Origin: Cercis canadensis
Taxonomy: Eukaryota > Streptophyta > Magnoliopsida > Fabales > Fabaceae
Assembly (NCBI GenBank): GCA_003255065.1
Contig: QAOA01005809.1
Location: 70,700-134,699 of the forward strand
Length of the DNA stretch: 64,000 nucleotides
Direction of reading: 5' to 3'
Shown one piece after another: positions 1-12,594 of the stretch. The translations under genes and the position numbers were made by a program. Position 1 is the stretch's first letter. Each line of letters starts with the position of its first letter. The notes under the pieces are model-generated. The model saw nothing but the letters and a program-made list of their open reading frames with translations. It was not told the origin of the DNA and searched no databases.

Positions 1-2599
1 GATTTGTCCACTTTCAAAACTTCGAAGATTATCTTTCATTTCTCATAATCACATGTCTGATGCACCTTTTGATCTCATCCATTGTGACATATGGGGACCT
101 TATCATCATCAACCTCATGATGGTAAGAATTATTTCCTCACAATTGTTGATGACTGCACCAGATTCACATGGGTTTATATGCTGAAACAAAAGTTAGAGG
201 CTACTACTTCTATTATTAGCTTTTTTGCAATGATTAAAACTCAGTTTGGGAAGAAAATAAAATAAATCCGGACTGACAATGCGAAAGAGTTAGCTTTAAC
301 AGCCTTTTTGCAAAATGAAGGAACCCTTCACCAATTCTCATGCCCATATAGACCAGAGCAAAACTCAATAGTTGAAAGAAAACATCAGTATTTGTTAAAT
401 GTGGCAAGATCACTGATGTTTCAATCCAACATGCCTCTACAGTTTTGGGGTGAGTGTATAGCTACAAAAATTTTCCTCATAAATCGCACACCATCACCAC
501 TACTAAAAACCCAATCACCATATCAGTTCTTTACACCAAGGAGCCCAATTATGCAGCATTAAAGGTGTTTGGTTGCCTTTACTTTATGTCAATTCCACTT
601 CATGAAAGAAATAAATTTTCTCCAAGAGCCATGCCTATCATATTCATGGGCTATCCTTTGGGATACAAAGGATACAAGTTGTATAGCCTTCAAACCAGAA
701 AATTTCTTATCTCCAAGGATGTGCTTTTTCATGAGAATGTGTTTCCTTTTCAAGCACTTCCCAAAATTGCTGCCATAGTGGATCTCTTTCAAGATGTGGT
801 TCTTCCTCAGCCTGTTAACCTTACTTCTACTACATTAGATGTTTATCTTGCACCAGAAAATGAGAATTCTGCAAATCCATCTCATCAAACTAATCCTGCA
901 CCGGCAACTGAAATTCCAACAACTTCATCTAGTCGCAGAACCAACAGAATCATCAAATTTCCTACCTACTTACAAGATTATATGTGTTCCCTATCACCTC
1001 CTTCAACCACTTATCCAATACAACAAGTAGTCACATATGACAAATTGTCCCTTACCTACAAAAGTTTCATTATGCAGTTATCCAGCATATATGAACCTTA
1101 GTTTTATCACCAAGCTGTGAAATTTCCTGAATGGCATACAACAATGAAGGAAGAACTATATGCACTTAAAGCTAATAACACATGGACAATAGTTTCCCTT
1201 CCCAAAGGCAAACACACCATTGGGTGCCGATGGATATACAAAGTCAAATACAAGGCTGATGGTACTTTAGACAGGTATAAGTCTCGTTTGGTTGCAAAGG
1301 GATAGATTCAGTAGGCAGGGATTGATTTTCTATACACTTTTTCACCAGTAGCCAAGATTACCACTGTTAGACTCTTGCTCTCGGTTGCAGCTGTCAAACA
1401 TTGGACAATGATTCAATTAGATGTGAATAATGCCTTCCTCAATGAGGATTTGTTTGAAGAAGTTTACATACAGCTCCTTCTGGGATATTCAGTTAAGGGG
1501 GAGCACATGGTGTGTAAGCTTAATAAGTCCCTCTATGGATTAAGACAAGCTTCTCGCCAATGGTTCCACCAATTTTCAACCACCTTACTTTAGCATGGCT
1601 TCTCTCAATCCTATAATGATTATTCTCTGTTCACTATTGGAAAAGGTCCCACACTTGTCATTCTCTTAGTTTATGTTGATGACATAATCCTTGCTGGTCC
1701 CAATGCAAAAATAGTCCATTCTGTTCAACAATTATTACAAAAACTATTCAAAGTCAAAATCATTGGTGAGTTGAAGTATTTTCTTGGTTTGGAAATAGCT
1801 CATTCAGCTAAAGGGATACATCTCTCACAAAGGAAATATGTTTTGCAGCTGTAGGAAGACATTGGCTTCTCAGCCTCCAAACCTATGATTGTTCCAATGG
1901 AACCCAACCTCAAACTTAACAACACTGATGGGGATTTGCTGCATGATGCATCCATGTATAGAAGATTGATTGGTCGACTTATGTATCTCACAATATCAAG
2001 ACCTGATATCAGTTATGCTGTTAATAAGTTTAGTCAATTCATGTCCAATCCCAAAACTCCTCACTTGCATTTAGTTCATCATTTGCTACAGTATCTCAAG
2101 TCTAGTCCAAGCTAAGGATTATTTTTTCCTTCCACTTCTTCCCTCAAAATCACAACTTTTGCTGATACAGATTAGGGAAGTTGTGTTGATACCAGAAGAT
2201 CAACCACTTGATATTGTGTCTTCATTGGAAATTCACCTATTACTTGGAAATTAAAGAGACAACCCACAATCTCTAGATTCTCTGCAGAAGCTGAGTACAG
2301 AGCTTTAGCAAGCGTTACCAATGAGCTCTTATGGTTGAGACAACTCTGCCAAGTTTTTGAACTCTCAGTACCATCAGTGATGATTTTTTGTGATAATCAA
2401 CCAGCTATTCACTTGGCTTCCAAACATATGTCTCATGAACGATCCAAGCATGTGGACATTGATTGTCACTTCATTCGGGAACATGTCAACTCTGGTTTTA
2501 TCAAGCTTATTCATGTTAAATCCCAATAGCAAATAGCTGACATTCTGACAAAAGCAGTTCCAACAAAACAATTTAGATATTTGTTGTCCAAGATGGGAG
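1..2599 (+). mobile_element. Ty1/copia retrotransposon remnant, pol part (integrase, RT, RNase H)
   Basis: Copia pol domains occur in order on the plus strand. An integrase core lies at about 50-560 (HCDIWGP, VDDCTRFTW), an integrase C-terminal and linker part at 560-1050, a reverse transcriptase at about 1117-2115 ([27 protein letters not shown] near 1675, ISRPDISYAVN) and an RNase H at about 2160-2590 (SAEAEYRAL, CDNQPAIHLASK, KHVDIDCHFIRE). The order integrase before RT is diagnostic of Ty1/copia rather than gypsy. The element runs off the left edge, so gag and the 5' LTR are not in view. It is an old fossil with roughly ten breaks. The clade is not certain. Confidence 0.93.
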
Positions 2600-2932
2600 T
2601 ATTAGACATGCCCGTCTCATGCCGATGTATATGGCCATGTCAGCGTTAGACACGCCTGTGTTATACTAGTGGATTACCCGTGTCAGTTCCTAGTTAGTAT
2701 ACATGCCCGTGTAAATATCGCCAGTTAGTGAACACGCCCGTGTTGTATATATCAGATAGGAAATCAGATGTGGCAGTTAGTTAGTCAGTTAGTTAAGCTT
2801 CAGTTAGATAGTTATCAGATCTAGATGCTATATATATAGCTTGTGATCATTGTATCTATTCATTCATTCAATATATGAGATTCATTTCTTCTCATTTTTC
2901 TCTCTCAATCACTCTCAATACCCTTTGTTCCA
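2600..2932 (+). repeat. 3' LTR of the copia remnant
   Basis: Right after the RNase H a purine-rich tract (AAGATGGGAG, about 2590-2599) is followed by TATTAGACATGCCCG, a likely mutated TGTTAGA LTR start. The LTR holds repeated short motifs of the type ACACGCCCGTGT, a TATA-like box near 2831 (CTATATATATAGC) and a CT-rich 3' part. I place its end at GTTCCA near 2932, but the right border is only approximate because no second LTR is in view for comparison. Confidence 0.65.
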
Positions 2933-5050
2933 TCTTTGCTAGAGAGTTTAAGTTTTTGTTATGCTATTTAATTTGGTTTGATTTGTTGTTTTATAATGTT
3001 CTAGTTTAGGTAAGGAAGTACAACAATAGGAACCCCAATCTTGGTATACTTTGTGATTCATATGCTTAAGATTTTTGATGGGGTATCTCTTCTATTACCA
3101 TTTTCATTGTTATTAATGGATTGCCTTTGTAAGAGAAAGGGATAAGGGGTATTTTAGCTCTGTGAAAAATGAAAGTTGAAGAGTTTTTTTTTTTCTGGTT
3201 TAAATTTTGATTTTTACATGTGTTCTACCCTCTGTCATTGCAATTATTTTTAAAGAAGGTTGTTTGGTTTCAGATGACGAAAGGTGCTCAAATATTTGGT
3301 TTTCATATATATACATATGTTTGTTAGATGCTTTGGTTTGCTTGTGGTGACCTGTGAATTTTCCATTGTGCATACTTATTGTGATTTAGTTGATCTTGGA
3401 AATGTTAGAAGTAAATCCTTGCTGGTCTTGTCTCTTTTTAAGATTATTTTACTTACTTGTTCTTGAGCTGATTTGGGATCACTTTGATTTTTACCAAGTG
3501 CATTGTTTTATTTTGTTTCAAGGCTTGTTTTGGCATGATCAAGGGCTGATTAAGATTTGTTGCTTACCTTATTATGGGTCGGTCTTTGTTTTAGCAGAAA
3601 AAGCAATTGCATTGTTCATTCATAGTTCTGTCAATCTCTACTGGCAGTGCTCAGATTTTTTGTCGTAGCCGGAGTTACAGAGCTATGATTGGACTAATTT
3701 TTGTTCCACTGGAACCAGGGGATGTATGCCTCTCATCTGTAAAATTCCTTATGCCCTATTCCCAATTTGATTTTAAAATTTCCTATCTTTTGTGCACTAT
3801 CATGCCTATCAGTTTTCTCTGGCAGCCCTTGGTTTCTTATTTCTAGATGGAGCTATAGAGCTCCTTTTTGCATTATTCTTTCTTCATTAGAACCGGGAGA
3901 CGTGTTTCTTTCATGTGTGAAATGTTAAGATTTTTTTTCATGTCTCTCCTGCTCCTAGTTTTGATTTGAATGCGACTGTTTATTTTTGCACTGTTGCTGC
4001 TGTCATGTTTCTGGCAGTACTTCATCTTTTGTCTCTAATTTGAGCTACAAAGCTCCATTTTGATTGAATTTTATCTCATTAGAACAGCAAGACGCGTACC
4101 TTGCACATGTACAATTTTCAGAATTTATGCATGCTTCTCCTATTCCCAGTTTGATTCTGAATGTTGCTGTTTATCTCTATACGGTTGCTACTGCTTTGGC
4201 CCATTTTTATTGCTATTCTGTTAAGTTTTTATACTGCCACTCTAGGATATTTTCCAAAATCTGTGTTGCTATTTTTCTAGAGCTTTTAAGTGGCCCATTT
4301 TTTTTAAGGTTTCTTTTAAGTGCTGTCTTGCTTGTTTTTAGAACTTGTTAGAGTTATTTTTGAACTGCTGCCTGAGTTTCTCTTTTTGATATTTTTAGAG
4401 CTGTTTTCTCAGTTATATTGGATTCTTTTTAGAGCTGTTTGGGAGGGTTAATTGCTGATTTTGATCCAGATTTGAGGCTGTTTTTGCTTGTTGACTTGGT
4501 GTTTAATTAGAGGCTGCCCTGTCTTGTCTTGCTCATGGTTTCATTGATTCGGTATGGCGGTTATGAACCTAGATAGATTATTGTTCATATTAGTTATTCT
4601 CACCTGTGTAACTATTGTTTGTGAGTGACTATTTGGATACCAACTGATAGCATTTTGAGCTGTGGCAAGCCTCTCGACGAGCAAGGAGGAGTTAGAAGCG
4701 AGAAGACCTTTACTTTTCTTTTGTTTTGTATTGTATGAGCGTTTAGATTCCCATTTGACTTTTTTGTAAATTCATGCATTGCATTCATTTAGGAATTATT
4801 GTTAGGGTTTATAAAATCCATAGTTTTTTTGTCTATCATGGAATGATAAGATTGACTTGGTCCTATATGGGATGGGTCTATTTTATTTGACCTAGACAAA
4901 GATAAGTGCCACCATGATGAGCACAATATGTGACGAACGAGTGGAAGGATTTTAAACTCATTAAAATTCATGCAAATCATGTTTATTTTCCGCCATTAAT
5001 TAATGAATGTAACATTTATTTTCAGAATAAATAAAATATATTTTTGGCCA
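2933..5050 (+). repeat. Diverged Tat/Ogre-type LTR-like remnant
   Basis: This T-rich stretch has no coding sequence. Its right half runs parallel to 34800-35250, inside the 5' LTR of the large gypsy element. Shared landmarks in the same order are a short motif AGCGA(G/A), a T-rich tract with TTTCTTTT, a TTCATGCATTGCA-like block, a block around GAGGAACATGTAGAAGGAT (here GACGAACGAGTGGAAGGAT near 4932), and a GAATAAAATA block. I infer a truncated LTR of a related Tat/Ogre element, cut on the right by the MITE at 5060. Similarity is by eye and low. Confidence 0.5.
3671..4230 (+). repeat. Three-copy degenerate tandem repeat, about 180-190 bp per unit
   Basis: Three units begin at 3671, 3849 and 4041. 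Each opens with a GAGCTACAGAGCTCC-like palindromic block, followed about 30 bp later by a CATTAGAACC-GGAGACG-like block. Each then has a TCATGTGTGAAAT-like block, CCTATTCCCAGTTTGATTTTGAATG, and ends with a GTTTATTTTTGCACTGTTGCTGC-like tract. The units are diverged but the order of blocks is kept. They lie within the LTR-like remnant and look like internal LTR amplification. Function is unknown. Confidence 0.7.
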
Positions 5051-5059
5051 CATTTTATA

Positions 5060-5825
5060 GGCTTAATTACAATTTTAGTCCCTTCATTTGAACGATTCCT
5101 ATGAATCAGTCCCCTTTTTTAAAACTCAATGATTTGATCATTCTATTTGTCCAAATTTTGTATTTTTAGTCAAACTGTTAGGTCTTCATTGATAGACTAA
5201 CAAAGAAAGTAGAGATGGCACTAAAAAAATATTTTTTTATTACTACTTTAGTTAATGAAATGGCACAAGTTGTTATTCAAACTGGTGAACCAGAGTCATT
5301 CACCTTAGATCAAGTTAAAATTTTGTGGAGAGATTTAACAAACATATCCTTTAATCTGAATGGTGGGATTATAAATTAGGTAGCGTTATGCAATAAACTG
5401 GACTTGAGATCAAATATTTTCTATATTCTAGTAGTTTTCATTAAACCTCCAATCTAGAGCTATTTACTGTTGGATCAATATGAAATTTTGTGGAAAGGTT
5501 GGCAAGACACGGTCCTTCAATTTAAACGGTGGGATTATCATTTTGAGACCATTAAGGCATCATCTAGACTTGCAATCAGAGGCTTCCAGTCTTTCCCTTT
5601 CTCTCGTCTATATGTTCCACATCATGCTTATTTGAAAATTTTAATAATAGAAGATATTATTTTTGGACACATCAGCATTTCCCGTTAGTTTTTAAATTGC
5701 TAACACATGGTCAGACTAAATCATTTAAGTCGATAAAACACGGGAACTGAATCATAGAGTTTTGAAATTAGGAGACTAACTCATAGAAATTATTAAAACA
5801 GAGGAACCAAAACTACAATTAAGTC
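5060..5825. mobile_element. Non-autonomous Mutator-like element (long-TIR MITE)
   Basis: The ends are long imperfect inverted repeats of about 100 bp. The left end reads GGCTTAATTACAATTTTAG and the right end, reverse complemented, reads GACTTAATTGTAGTTTTGG. The flanks are CATTTTATA (5051-5059) and ATTTTTATA (5826-5834), which match at 7 of 9 bases, as expected for an aged 9-bp Mutator target duplication. An internal direct repeat (ATTTTGTGGA then GGTGGGATTAT) sits at about 5308-5380 and 5473-5543. There is no transposase. Assignment to Mutator rests on TIR length and TSD length. Confidence 0.72.
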
Positions 5826-6200
5826 ATTTTTATATTGTTTTAGTTCTAAACTTCATATTGATCCATTTGATATAATTTCAATTTTACTGAATAAATATCA
5901 GAGCTATACTGAACAAATTTAAGTAAATCTAGTAAAATTTAAATTATATCAACTGTAATAATATGATATAGTCTAAAACAAAACAATGCAAAAAAAAAAA
6001 AAAAAANNNAAAAAAAAAAAAAAAACATGAAATGTGACTTATGCCACATATAGGGGGTGTACCATAAAATTTCCCTCTAAATTACCAACCAGAACTACAC
6101 CTTTTTTCTTAAATTTGGGGAAAGTACATGCAACTTTTTGTATCTATTCACTAGAATTGAATAATTGTTGAAATAATACATATATAGACAGTGCTTTTCA
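5826..6200. other. AT-rich intergenic stretch with an N-marked poly-A run
   Basis: There is no gene here. A poly-A run of about 35 bases around 5991-6025 contains three undetermined bases (6008-6010), so its length is uncertain. The rest is AT-rich sequence without a recognisable element. Confidence 0.6.
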
Positions 6201-6430
6201 TTACCCCAACGTCTTTAGGTGCTTCACAAAAGCTTCATTTTGGAAAGTATCATTGTCAAGGAAAGCTCCTGCTCCCCCTACCCCTAGTCTTTTTCCTCTT
6301 AACCCGTTAAAGTTTCAGAAAATGGGCATAGCCACTTTCTAGGACATATCTTGATGCTTCAATTGTTGCCTTATCCCTAGCACCAATGCCGACTATAGCT
6401 TCAACAACATTGGCAGCATCTGATACAATC
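6201..6430 (-). pseudogene. Host-gene terminal exon remnant, unrecognised product
   Basis: On the minus strand a good acceptor (CAATTTGCAG) ends at 6431 and is followed by an open frame that begins with the last base of a codon. It reads IVSDAANVVEAIVGIGAR, then DKATIEASRYVLESGYAHF, then LKL and a stop at 6307-6309. In the next frame, from about 6308 downwards, another clean stretch follows (NGLRGKRLGVGGAGAF, LDNDTFQNEAFVKHLKTLG) and ends in a stop at 6201-6203. The simplest reading is one last exon of about 77 codons with a single-base frameshift near 6307, or two alternative ends. I do not recognise the family. It is a non-TE island between the MITE and the SIRE element, and may belong to the same host locus as the exon copies at 20164-21145. 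Confidence 0.45.
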
Positions 6431-6695
6431 CTGCAAATTGGTCTGTGCCATCCCACACCATCATACACACTTTACTGATGGGCAAAGCAAGATATGTGGG
6501 TTCTTATCAAGGGTTGCATTAGATTTTGGGGAATAGGGCAGAACCCCTAATGTTCAATCCCTTTTCTTGTCCTTCCATTAGACTGTCATCATTCCATTCT
6601 AAGTTGAGTGATTTTCTTTAAGTGTTGTGCCCAAATTTCATAGCTAAAGCTATGTTTTGCTGTGAGAGCAATGCTGATGGGGATAAGGATGATGA

Positions 6696-7960
6696 TGAGA
6701 GTGTAGGTATGCTCCTAAAGGGGGGTGAATAGGAGATAAAATGAATAATAATGCAGAATTTTAAATTAAAACAATTTCTAGAATAACTAGTTTATGCTCA
6801 AAACTTGTTATTAAATAACCCATAAAATCTTAGCAGAGGCTAAAGATTGAAACTTGAATTCAAGAACTGAGAACATAAACCAAATAACCACTCAAACAAG
6901 AACTGAGAACATAAACCAAATAACCACTCAAACATAAGAGATAGATTCTTACATATAAGATTATAACAATTTATATGGCAAAAATCAGCAAGCTTAACAA
7001 GCACAGAACAATAGAGCTAGTTATGCATCAATAAATCAGATTCTAAAACATATAGCAATAGAATATTAAAGAGAGAAGGGTAGAGAGATTAAGTCCAAAA
7101 ATTTTATAGTGGTTCAGCCAATAACAGAGCCTATGTCTACTCTCCCAAGGTTGGGATTCTACTATCAAGGTTATTTGTCTAAGCTTCGTTATAGCACTGG
7201 TTTTTACAACAAGCTTAACCAAAAAACTCTCCTTAGTTTTTCAAGAGCTCACTAGAAACTCTTTCCTTCTGTTAAATAAAGACAAAAGTCCCTCCCCAGA
7301 TTTCCCAATAAAATATGTTACAAAAATCCCAGAAGGATATGGCATCGACAATTCTCTCAAAGGATTTACACATAAGTAGTACAGAGTTGGTAAAGAGATA
7401 GATAACTAGTTTCTAACACAGAGCTTTTTATTCGAGTGATTCAATGGATTCTCTTCTCTTGTTTTCCAAGCCTTTGGTCTTTGAATTTATAGCAAAAGGT
7501 TGAAGATGACCGTTGTCAATGGGCTAGGCTTCTGCTTGCTTGATTTAAGGTCTTATTGACCTGATTTGAGATCATATCTCTGATTGAGAAATAATCTCAT
7601 CTTTTCAAATAATTTCCTTATATAGTACTTGTTTCCTTTCTTGTTGCTGAATTCTCTCTAATTCAAATTCCTCTGATGGGCTTCCTTCTAACGTCTCTGA
7701 AGTCCATTAACTGGTCCAGATGAATTGGGCTTCAGCCTTAATTGGTCCACAAATTTTGAGGCTTTCATATCAGCAAGTAGATCCAATTCTTAAACTTCAA
7801 GCTGGTTCTTTAAACTAGGAAATTGGTTATGCTTCAGACCCAAGTTTATCACTTAACCTATTCACTTAGAATAAACACTTGAGCAAACACATTAATGTTG
7901 GTGATAAGCAAGGTCATTTGTTATCATCAAAACTAGGGTTGGAGAACAGTGGGGCCAATA
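6696..7960 (-). repeat. 3' LTR of the SIRE-type element
   Basis: On the minus strand it starts TATTGGCCCCAC (from the family's TGTTGG) and ends CCTACACTCTCA. It aligns along its length to 18924-20163. It carries a perfect 36-bp tandem duplication (6861-6896 and 6897-6932) that is single in the other LTR. Confidence 0.9.
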
Positions 7961-7976
7961 ATCTCCCCCTTTTTGA
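7961..7976 (-). other. Polypurine tract of the SIRE-type element
   Basis: On the minus strand AAAAAGGGGGAGAT directly precedes the LTR start. This is the usual plus-strand priming site of SIRE-type elements. Confidence 0.85.
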
Positions 7977-9883
7977 TGATGACAAATGCCTAGAAAGATC
8001 TCCCTCTAGAAATATGCTTACTTTTGAAATTAGTTTTACAACCAGTTCAAAAAGTAGTTTTCACAAGTAGTTTCATAACATAGGGGTTTTCTAAAAAAAA
8101 TTTAAGAACAGTTCATTTAGACTATCTTAGATGTCAGCGCATATGAAAAGTAATTCATCTAGCCTATTTCAGATATTAGAGCAAAAGCATAAAATTCTTG
8201 ATGATATTTTCCAATCTTTCTCCCCCTTTGTCATATAAAAAAGGATTGGGAGGAAAGAAGTTGATATAAAAAAACTGGTTCCTACAAAAGACTTAGTACA
8301 CAATGTATAGTAGAAATAGTTTCAAACCAAATGCATATGTCATGAAATGCAAATGTCAAATAGTTAAGGTTACAGACCCAGATAACTAACAGTCAAGTCA
8401 AGATAAAAAAATATAAGAGATAACAGTTTAGAGAAATAGCAACATAGACAAATCAGCTTGATGAGGGCTTTAAAGCAACAAGCTCCATCTCTACATTAAC
8501 AAGCCTTTCTTCAGTTGTAGCCAGTTTAAGCTTGAGCTCAGCCATTGTAGCAAGTCGGGTTGAGAACTGGATAAGTTGGTTTTGCTGGTGGTTCAACCTT
8601 TGACCCATCTGGTTTGCTAATTCAGTAGTGTTGATATCCTTCAGCAATCCACAGCTTGAGAAACTACTACTAGTTTCTTACCATAACCTGTTTTCTGAGA
8701 TTTAGAAGTAGTTAAAGAGGTAGCTACTTTGCGCTTAGATCCAGAAGGTAGCTTGACAAGAGAAGGGCTGCTAGAATCCTCTTGAGGAACAAACCCAGTG
8801 AAAGGTTGCCTAATGGTCAAATGGTTTAGTAGGGATTCATCATTGAACTGAGTCAAGTTAAAATTCAAATACCTGCAAATTCTGGTAATGAGCATGCCAT
8901 ATGGCAAGTTGGCTTTCTCTCGAGTTCTTCTAACAGTTTATGCCATGGTATTAAGAATTAGCTTGGGTAGGTTCAAAGGAACCTTGTTCTTAATGTGGTA
9001 AAGAAGATAAAGATCAGAGGTAAAGAATTCAGATTGGAAACTAGCCCTAGCAAAAAAATTGGTGGTTATGCACATGGCTAAGGTTCTGGTCACAGGATTC
9101 ATGCAATGGACAGATGATACACTTCCATCCATGTTTTCAGGAAAATCACATAAGGAGTGCATAACTTTAGCAAATGGCACAAAATCAACAGGCCATGTCT
9201 TATGGATATACCTCTCATCTCCCTTAGCAGACACTTCAAACAATTACTCAAACAAATTTTCATTCAACATTATGTCTACTCCAGCCACATAGGTTTTCAA
9301 AAAAATGCTACCAGAGACTATACCCTTAAGGGGTTGAAGGTGAGCATAGAACAACTTTACCAATTGAGGCAGAATTGGTTCTTTAATCTCTAGAAGCTGT
9401 TTCTAACTCATCACAGCAACTACTTCATCTATGGCTTTGGTGATCTCGGTATGCTCTGTCCATTTTACAACATAGCTTGGGACTACCTTTCTCAAGAAAA
9501 AATTCCTCTGGAAATGCTTTTCAATCTTTCTAGACTTGAAAAGATTTCCTAAAGCTCGAGGTGGAGTAGGTTTGGGCATAGAGACTTGTTTGCGGGCTGT
9601 CATCTTTGTCCTTACAACTTTTGGAGTGCTGATTTTAGTAGAAATTGCCTATGGGTCTGTCAGGAAGAGTGGTGAGATGGAGTTTTGGAATTTCTAGAAC
9701 TGGGGTCACCTCTAGTTCATGCCAACCCAGATACAGCATTGCAAGTGGTCCCTTTAGAAGCTTGAAGCCTTTAATATATTTGAGGGGAACCAATTCTTCT
9801 TCTACTTCATTCTCCTTAGACTGAGCTTCATGTGGGTTAGCCATGGAAATATCTTGATCTGCATGCATGGGCTCTTTACCCTT

Positions 9884-10558
9884 TGATGCGTTCACGTACC
9901 CGAAGGATCGAAACGGAGTGTCTGGATACCAAACTGTGGGATGACCTTGGTTATCTCAATAGGGTGAACCCTTAGCAAGGAAGGATCCTTGGTAAGTTCA
10001 AGTTCAAGTTCTTTGCCCAAGAACAACAGGGAAGCTCTCAATCCAGAGAAACTCAATAATTCAGAAACTGAATACTATTAATCTCCAAAACTGTTTTGCA
10101 AAGGCATACACGAATTCCTTATATAGGCAATTCGGCTAGGAGGCTACAAGCTATGATGGATCCTCTAAGAAAGTTAATAAAACCCTAATACCCAGTTTGG
10201 CCCATAGACATAAAGGCCCAAAATATTAAAAAACGAATTTAAAACTAATTAAACGTTTTGGCCCATAAACATAAAAGCCCAAAAATAAAACTAATTAAAT
10301 TAAACATTATTTTTGGCCTGCTCCAAACTTGGGCTCCAAGCTGGCCCATGTGCACCTTCTACAAGAGACAGATAAGTGATCCATCTCAACTCTGAACTTG
10401 GCCCAGCTGCTCTTTCTTTGGTCTGCACCTCTTGGACTAGGCTCAACAATGCCTCTCTCACTCGCTTAGCTCTGCTTCTAGTCATCGGGCCTCCAACTCC
10501 AAGCAAGGGATCATGAACACTCCTAGGGTTAGGGCATGTAGCAAGCTGATTCGCATCA
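9884..10558 (-). repeat. TR-GAG 3' LTR
   Basis: It is 675 bp, identical to 12595-13269 except for one base near 10275. On the minus strand it encodes a short frame with GPMTRSRAKR, resembling the tail of gypsy polyproteins. This suggests the LTR took in the 3' end of pol long ago. Confidence 0.95.
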
Positions 10559-11548
10559 ATGATGTTCAGAAGATATATGTCCACGTCCTTGACACCTGTA
10601 GCATTTGATGTCACGTGACTTAGAAGAAGAGTTATAGTCTGTTTTACCTTGGGAAATAGGAGAAGAACCCGTAGGCTTTGGTCTTGTGTCGTCTCTTGGC
10701 TTTGGAGCTGTGTGAGGATTATCCTTCCAATTTGATTTCCAGTTTGAAATTCTGGAAGGCACACCGAATCTAGAAGCTGCTCTAGCCTTCAACTGTCGCT
10801 CTACATGCTCGGCTTTATGCACCAAGTCCTCCATCTCTACATAGTGACTCATCTCCACCACTTCAGCAATCTCTCGCTTCAAGCCACTAATAAACCGTGC
10901 CATGGTTGCCTCACGGTTCTCATCAATACTAGCCCTCATCATGGCTATCTCCATCTCACTGTTGTACTCAGCCACACTCATAGATCCTTGTTTCAAATCT
11001 TGCAATTTCTTGAAACAATCTCTATAGTAATGTCTAGGTACAAACCGTTTCCTCATCACGGCTCTCATATCAGCCCATGACCGAATAGGTCTCTCACCAT
11101 CTCTACGCCTGTTAATCACTAGCTGATCCCACCAAATACTAGCATAATCAGTGAATTCAACTATTGCCAGCTTTACTTTCTTTTCTTCAGAGTATTCATG
11201 GCACTCAAAAACATGTTCCACTTTCCTCTCCCAATCTAGGTAAAGTTCAGGATCACTCTTACCTTGAAAGGTAGGAATTCTCATTTTTATACTCCCCAGG
11301 TTATTATCACGACGAGGGGCTGCCCTCCTCTCTCTTCTGGTCTCGGTTTCAACCTCAGAATAGTCTTCTTCCTCTTCCTCAGAATACCGAAAGGGTCTAG
11401 TTGTTTTAGTTTTTGTCTTAGGTGAAACTAGGTTTTCTAACCTCTCTAATCTGTCCTCAGTGCCCATTCGTAATGCTGCAATTTGGTCCTGAATTGCGTT
11501 CATATATGCATCCATATGACTTTTGGTGAATGGTTCTTCCTGTTCCAT
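10556..11548 (-). CDS. gag protein of the TR-GAG element
   Basis: Minus-strand frame of about 330 codons, with the first ATG at 11548 ([15 protein letters not shown]). Upstream in-frame codons lack an ATG, so I start here. Residues 1-40 are helical. An acidic and basic linker follows ([20 protein letters not shown]). The retrotransposon gag domain covers roughly residues 85-245 ([57 protein letters not shown]). A basic linker and a CCHC-type knuckle ([14 protein letters not shown]) close the protein at the 3' LTR. The role is nucleocapsid and capsid of a virus-like particle; family Ty3/gypsy gag. It is open throughout, in keeping with recent activity. Confidence 0.88.
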   Translation of the reverse strand: MEQEEPFTKSHMDAYMNAIQDQIAALRMGTEDRLERLENLVSPKTKTKTTRPFRYSEEEEEDYSEVETETRRERRAAPRRDNNLGSIKMRIPTFQGKSDPELYLDWERKVEHVFECHEYSEEKKVKLAIVEFTDYASIWWDQLVINRRRDGERPIRSWADMRAVMRKRFVPRHYYRDCFKKLQDLKQGSMSVAEYNSEMEIAMMRASIDENREATMARFISGLKREIAEVVEMSHYVEMEDLVHKAEHVERQLKARAASRFGVPSRISNWKSNWKDNPHTAPKPRDDTRPKPTGSSPISQGKTDYNSSSKSRDIKCYRCQGRGHISSEHH

Positions 11549-12575
11549 GTTGCACACACTCACCTCACGTGTTTCACTCGTGTTTACACTCAATTGGCTT
11601 TTTCCCGATAATGCGCTCACCACTCTTGCCTTTTTCCACTCAAATTTCCTTAGAAGCCCTTAAACAAGAACTTTCCAAGAACTTATCAAGGAGAAAAGGT
11701 GATAGAAACAAAAATGACAAGAAAGCCAAACAAGGGTGTTGAATAAAAATAAATAAGATAAGGAAGCAAAAAGAAGATGACAAAGAAGCAAAACAAAAAC
11801 TTCAAGAAGGAAAAAGAAATAAAATAAAATAAAATGACCAAGACTTTTGAATATAAATAATGAACAAAGATGTTGGTTTGGACAAGAAAAGAATAAAGGA
11901 ATCTAGAAAACAGCAACAAATTGAAAGAAAATCAGCAGATTATAGAAAACAGCCCGAAACAGACGTTTTTGAAGGATTTTGAGCTCGAAAATGGCATCAA
12001 CTGGGTTTACCCAGTTGCCACGTTGAAGGGCTCTGAACGAGCTTCGAAACGCCGGGTCACGGGTTCCGTAACTCCAAACGAGCTGAAAGTTATGGCCTTT
12101 TCAAGTAAGTGAGTCCAAATAGTCCGTTTTTGATTTTCTTTTCACAAGAACAGATCTTGCTAATCTTTTTTTTTTTTTTTTGATTTGTTTGTTTTGCAGA
12201 ATCTGTCTCTCTTTGTTTTTTTTTTTTTTTTTTTTTTAAAACTTGACTAGGACTCGACGAACAACTAGGATTTGCTATTGCAATTGAAACAGCCGCCGCC
12301 TCTAGGTAATTTTAACCTAGGACGTGGACTCTTAAACACAAACAAGGAAAACAAGGAAAAAAAAAGACCAACCAATGATCCAAACAAAAATTATAGGGAT
12401 AACTTGACCAGAAACTTAAAGAACATAACGAAGAATGAAATTGATAGGAAAAATAAAAGACAAAAACTGACTTAATATAAAGGGGGGTAGAAGATGATTG
12501 ACTCAAACAAATAAGATAGATGAAATAAAAATAGAATAAGGGGGTTTTAGGAATACCGATTGAAACTCCAAGGAG

Positions 12576-12594
12576 CCAAAGCTCTGATACCAAA
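12576..12594 (-). other. Primer-binding site of TR-GAG (initiator tRNA-Met)
   Basis: On the minus strand the 5' LTR end CGCATCA is followed by TTTGGTATCAGAGC, complementary to the 3' end of plant initiator tRNA-Met. Confidence 0.9.

Noticed and set aside
3284-4351. Hydrophobic plus-strand frames in the T-rich LTR-like region
   Set aside because: They follow from T-rich composition (Phe, Leu, Cys, Tyr) and cross the borders of the three-copy repeat in changing frames.
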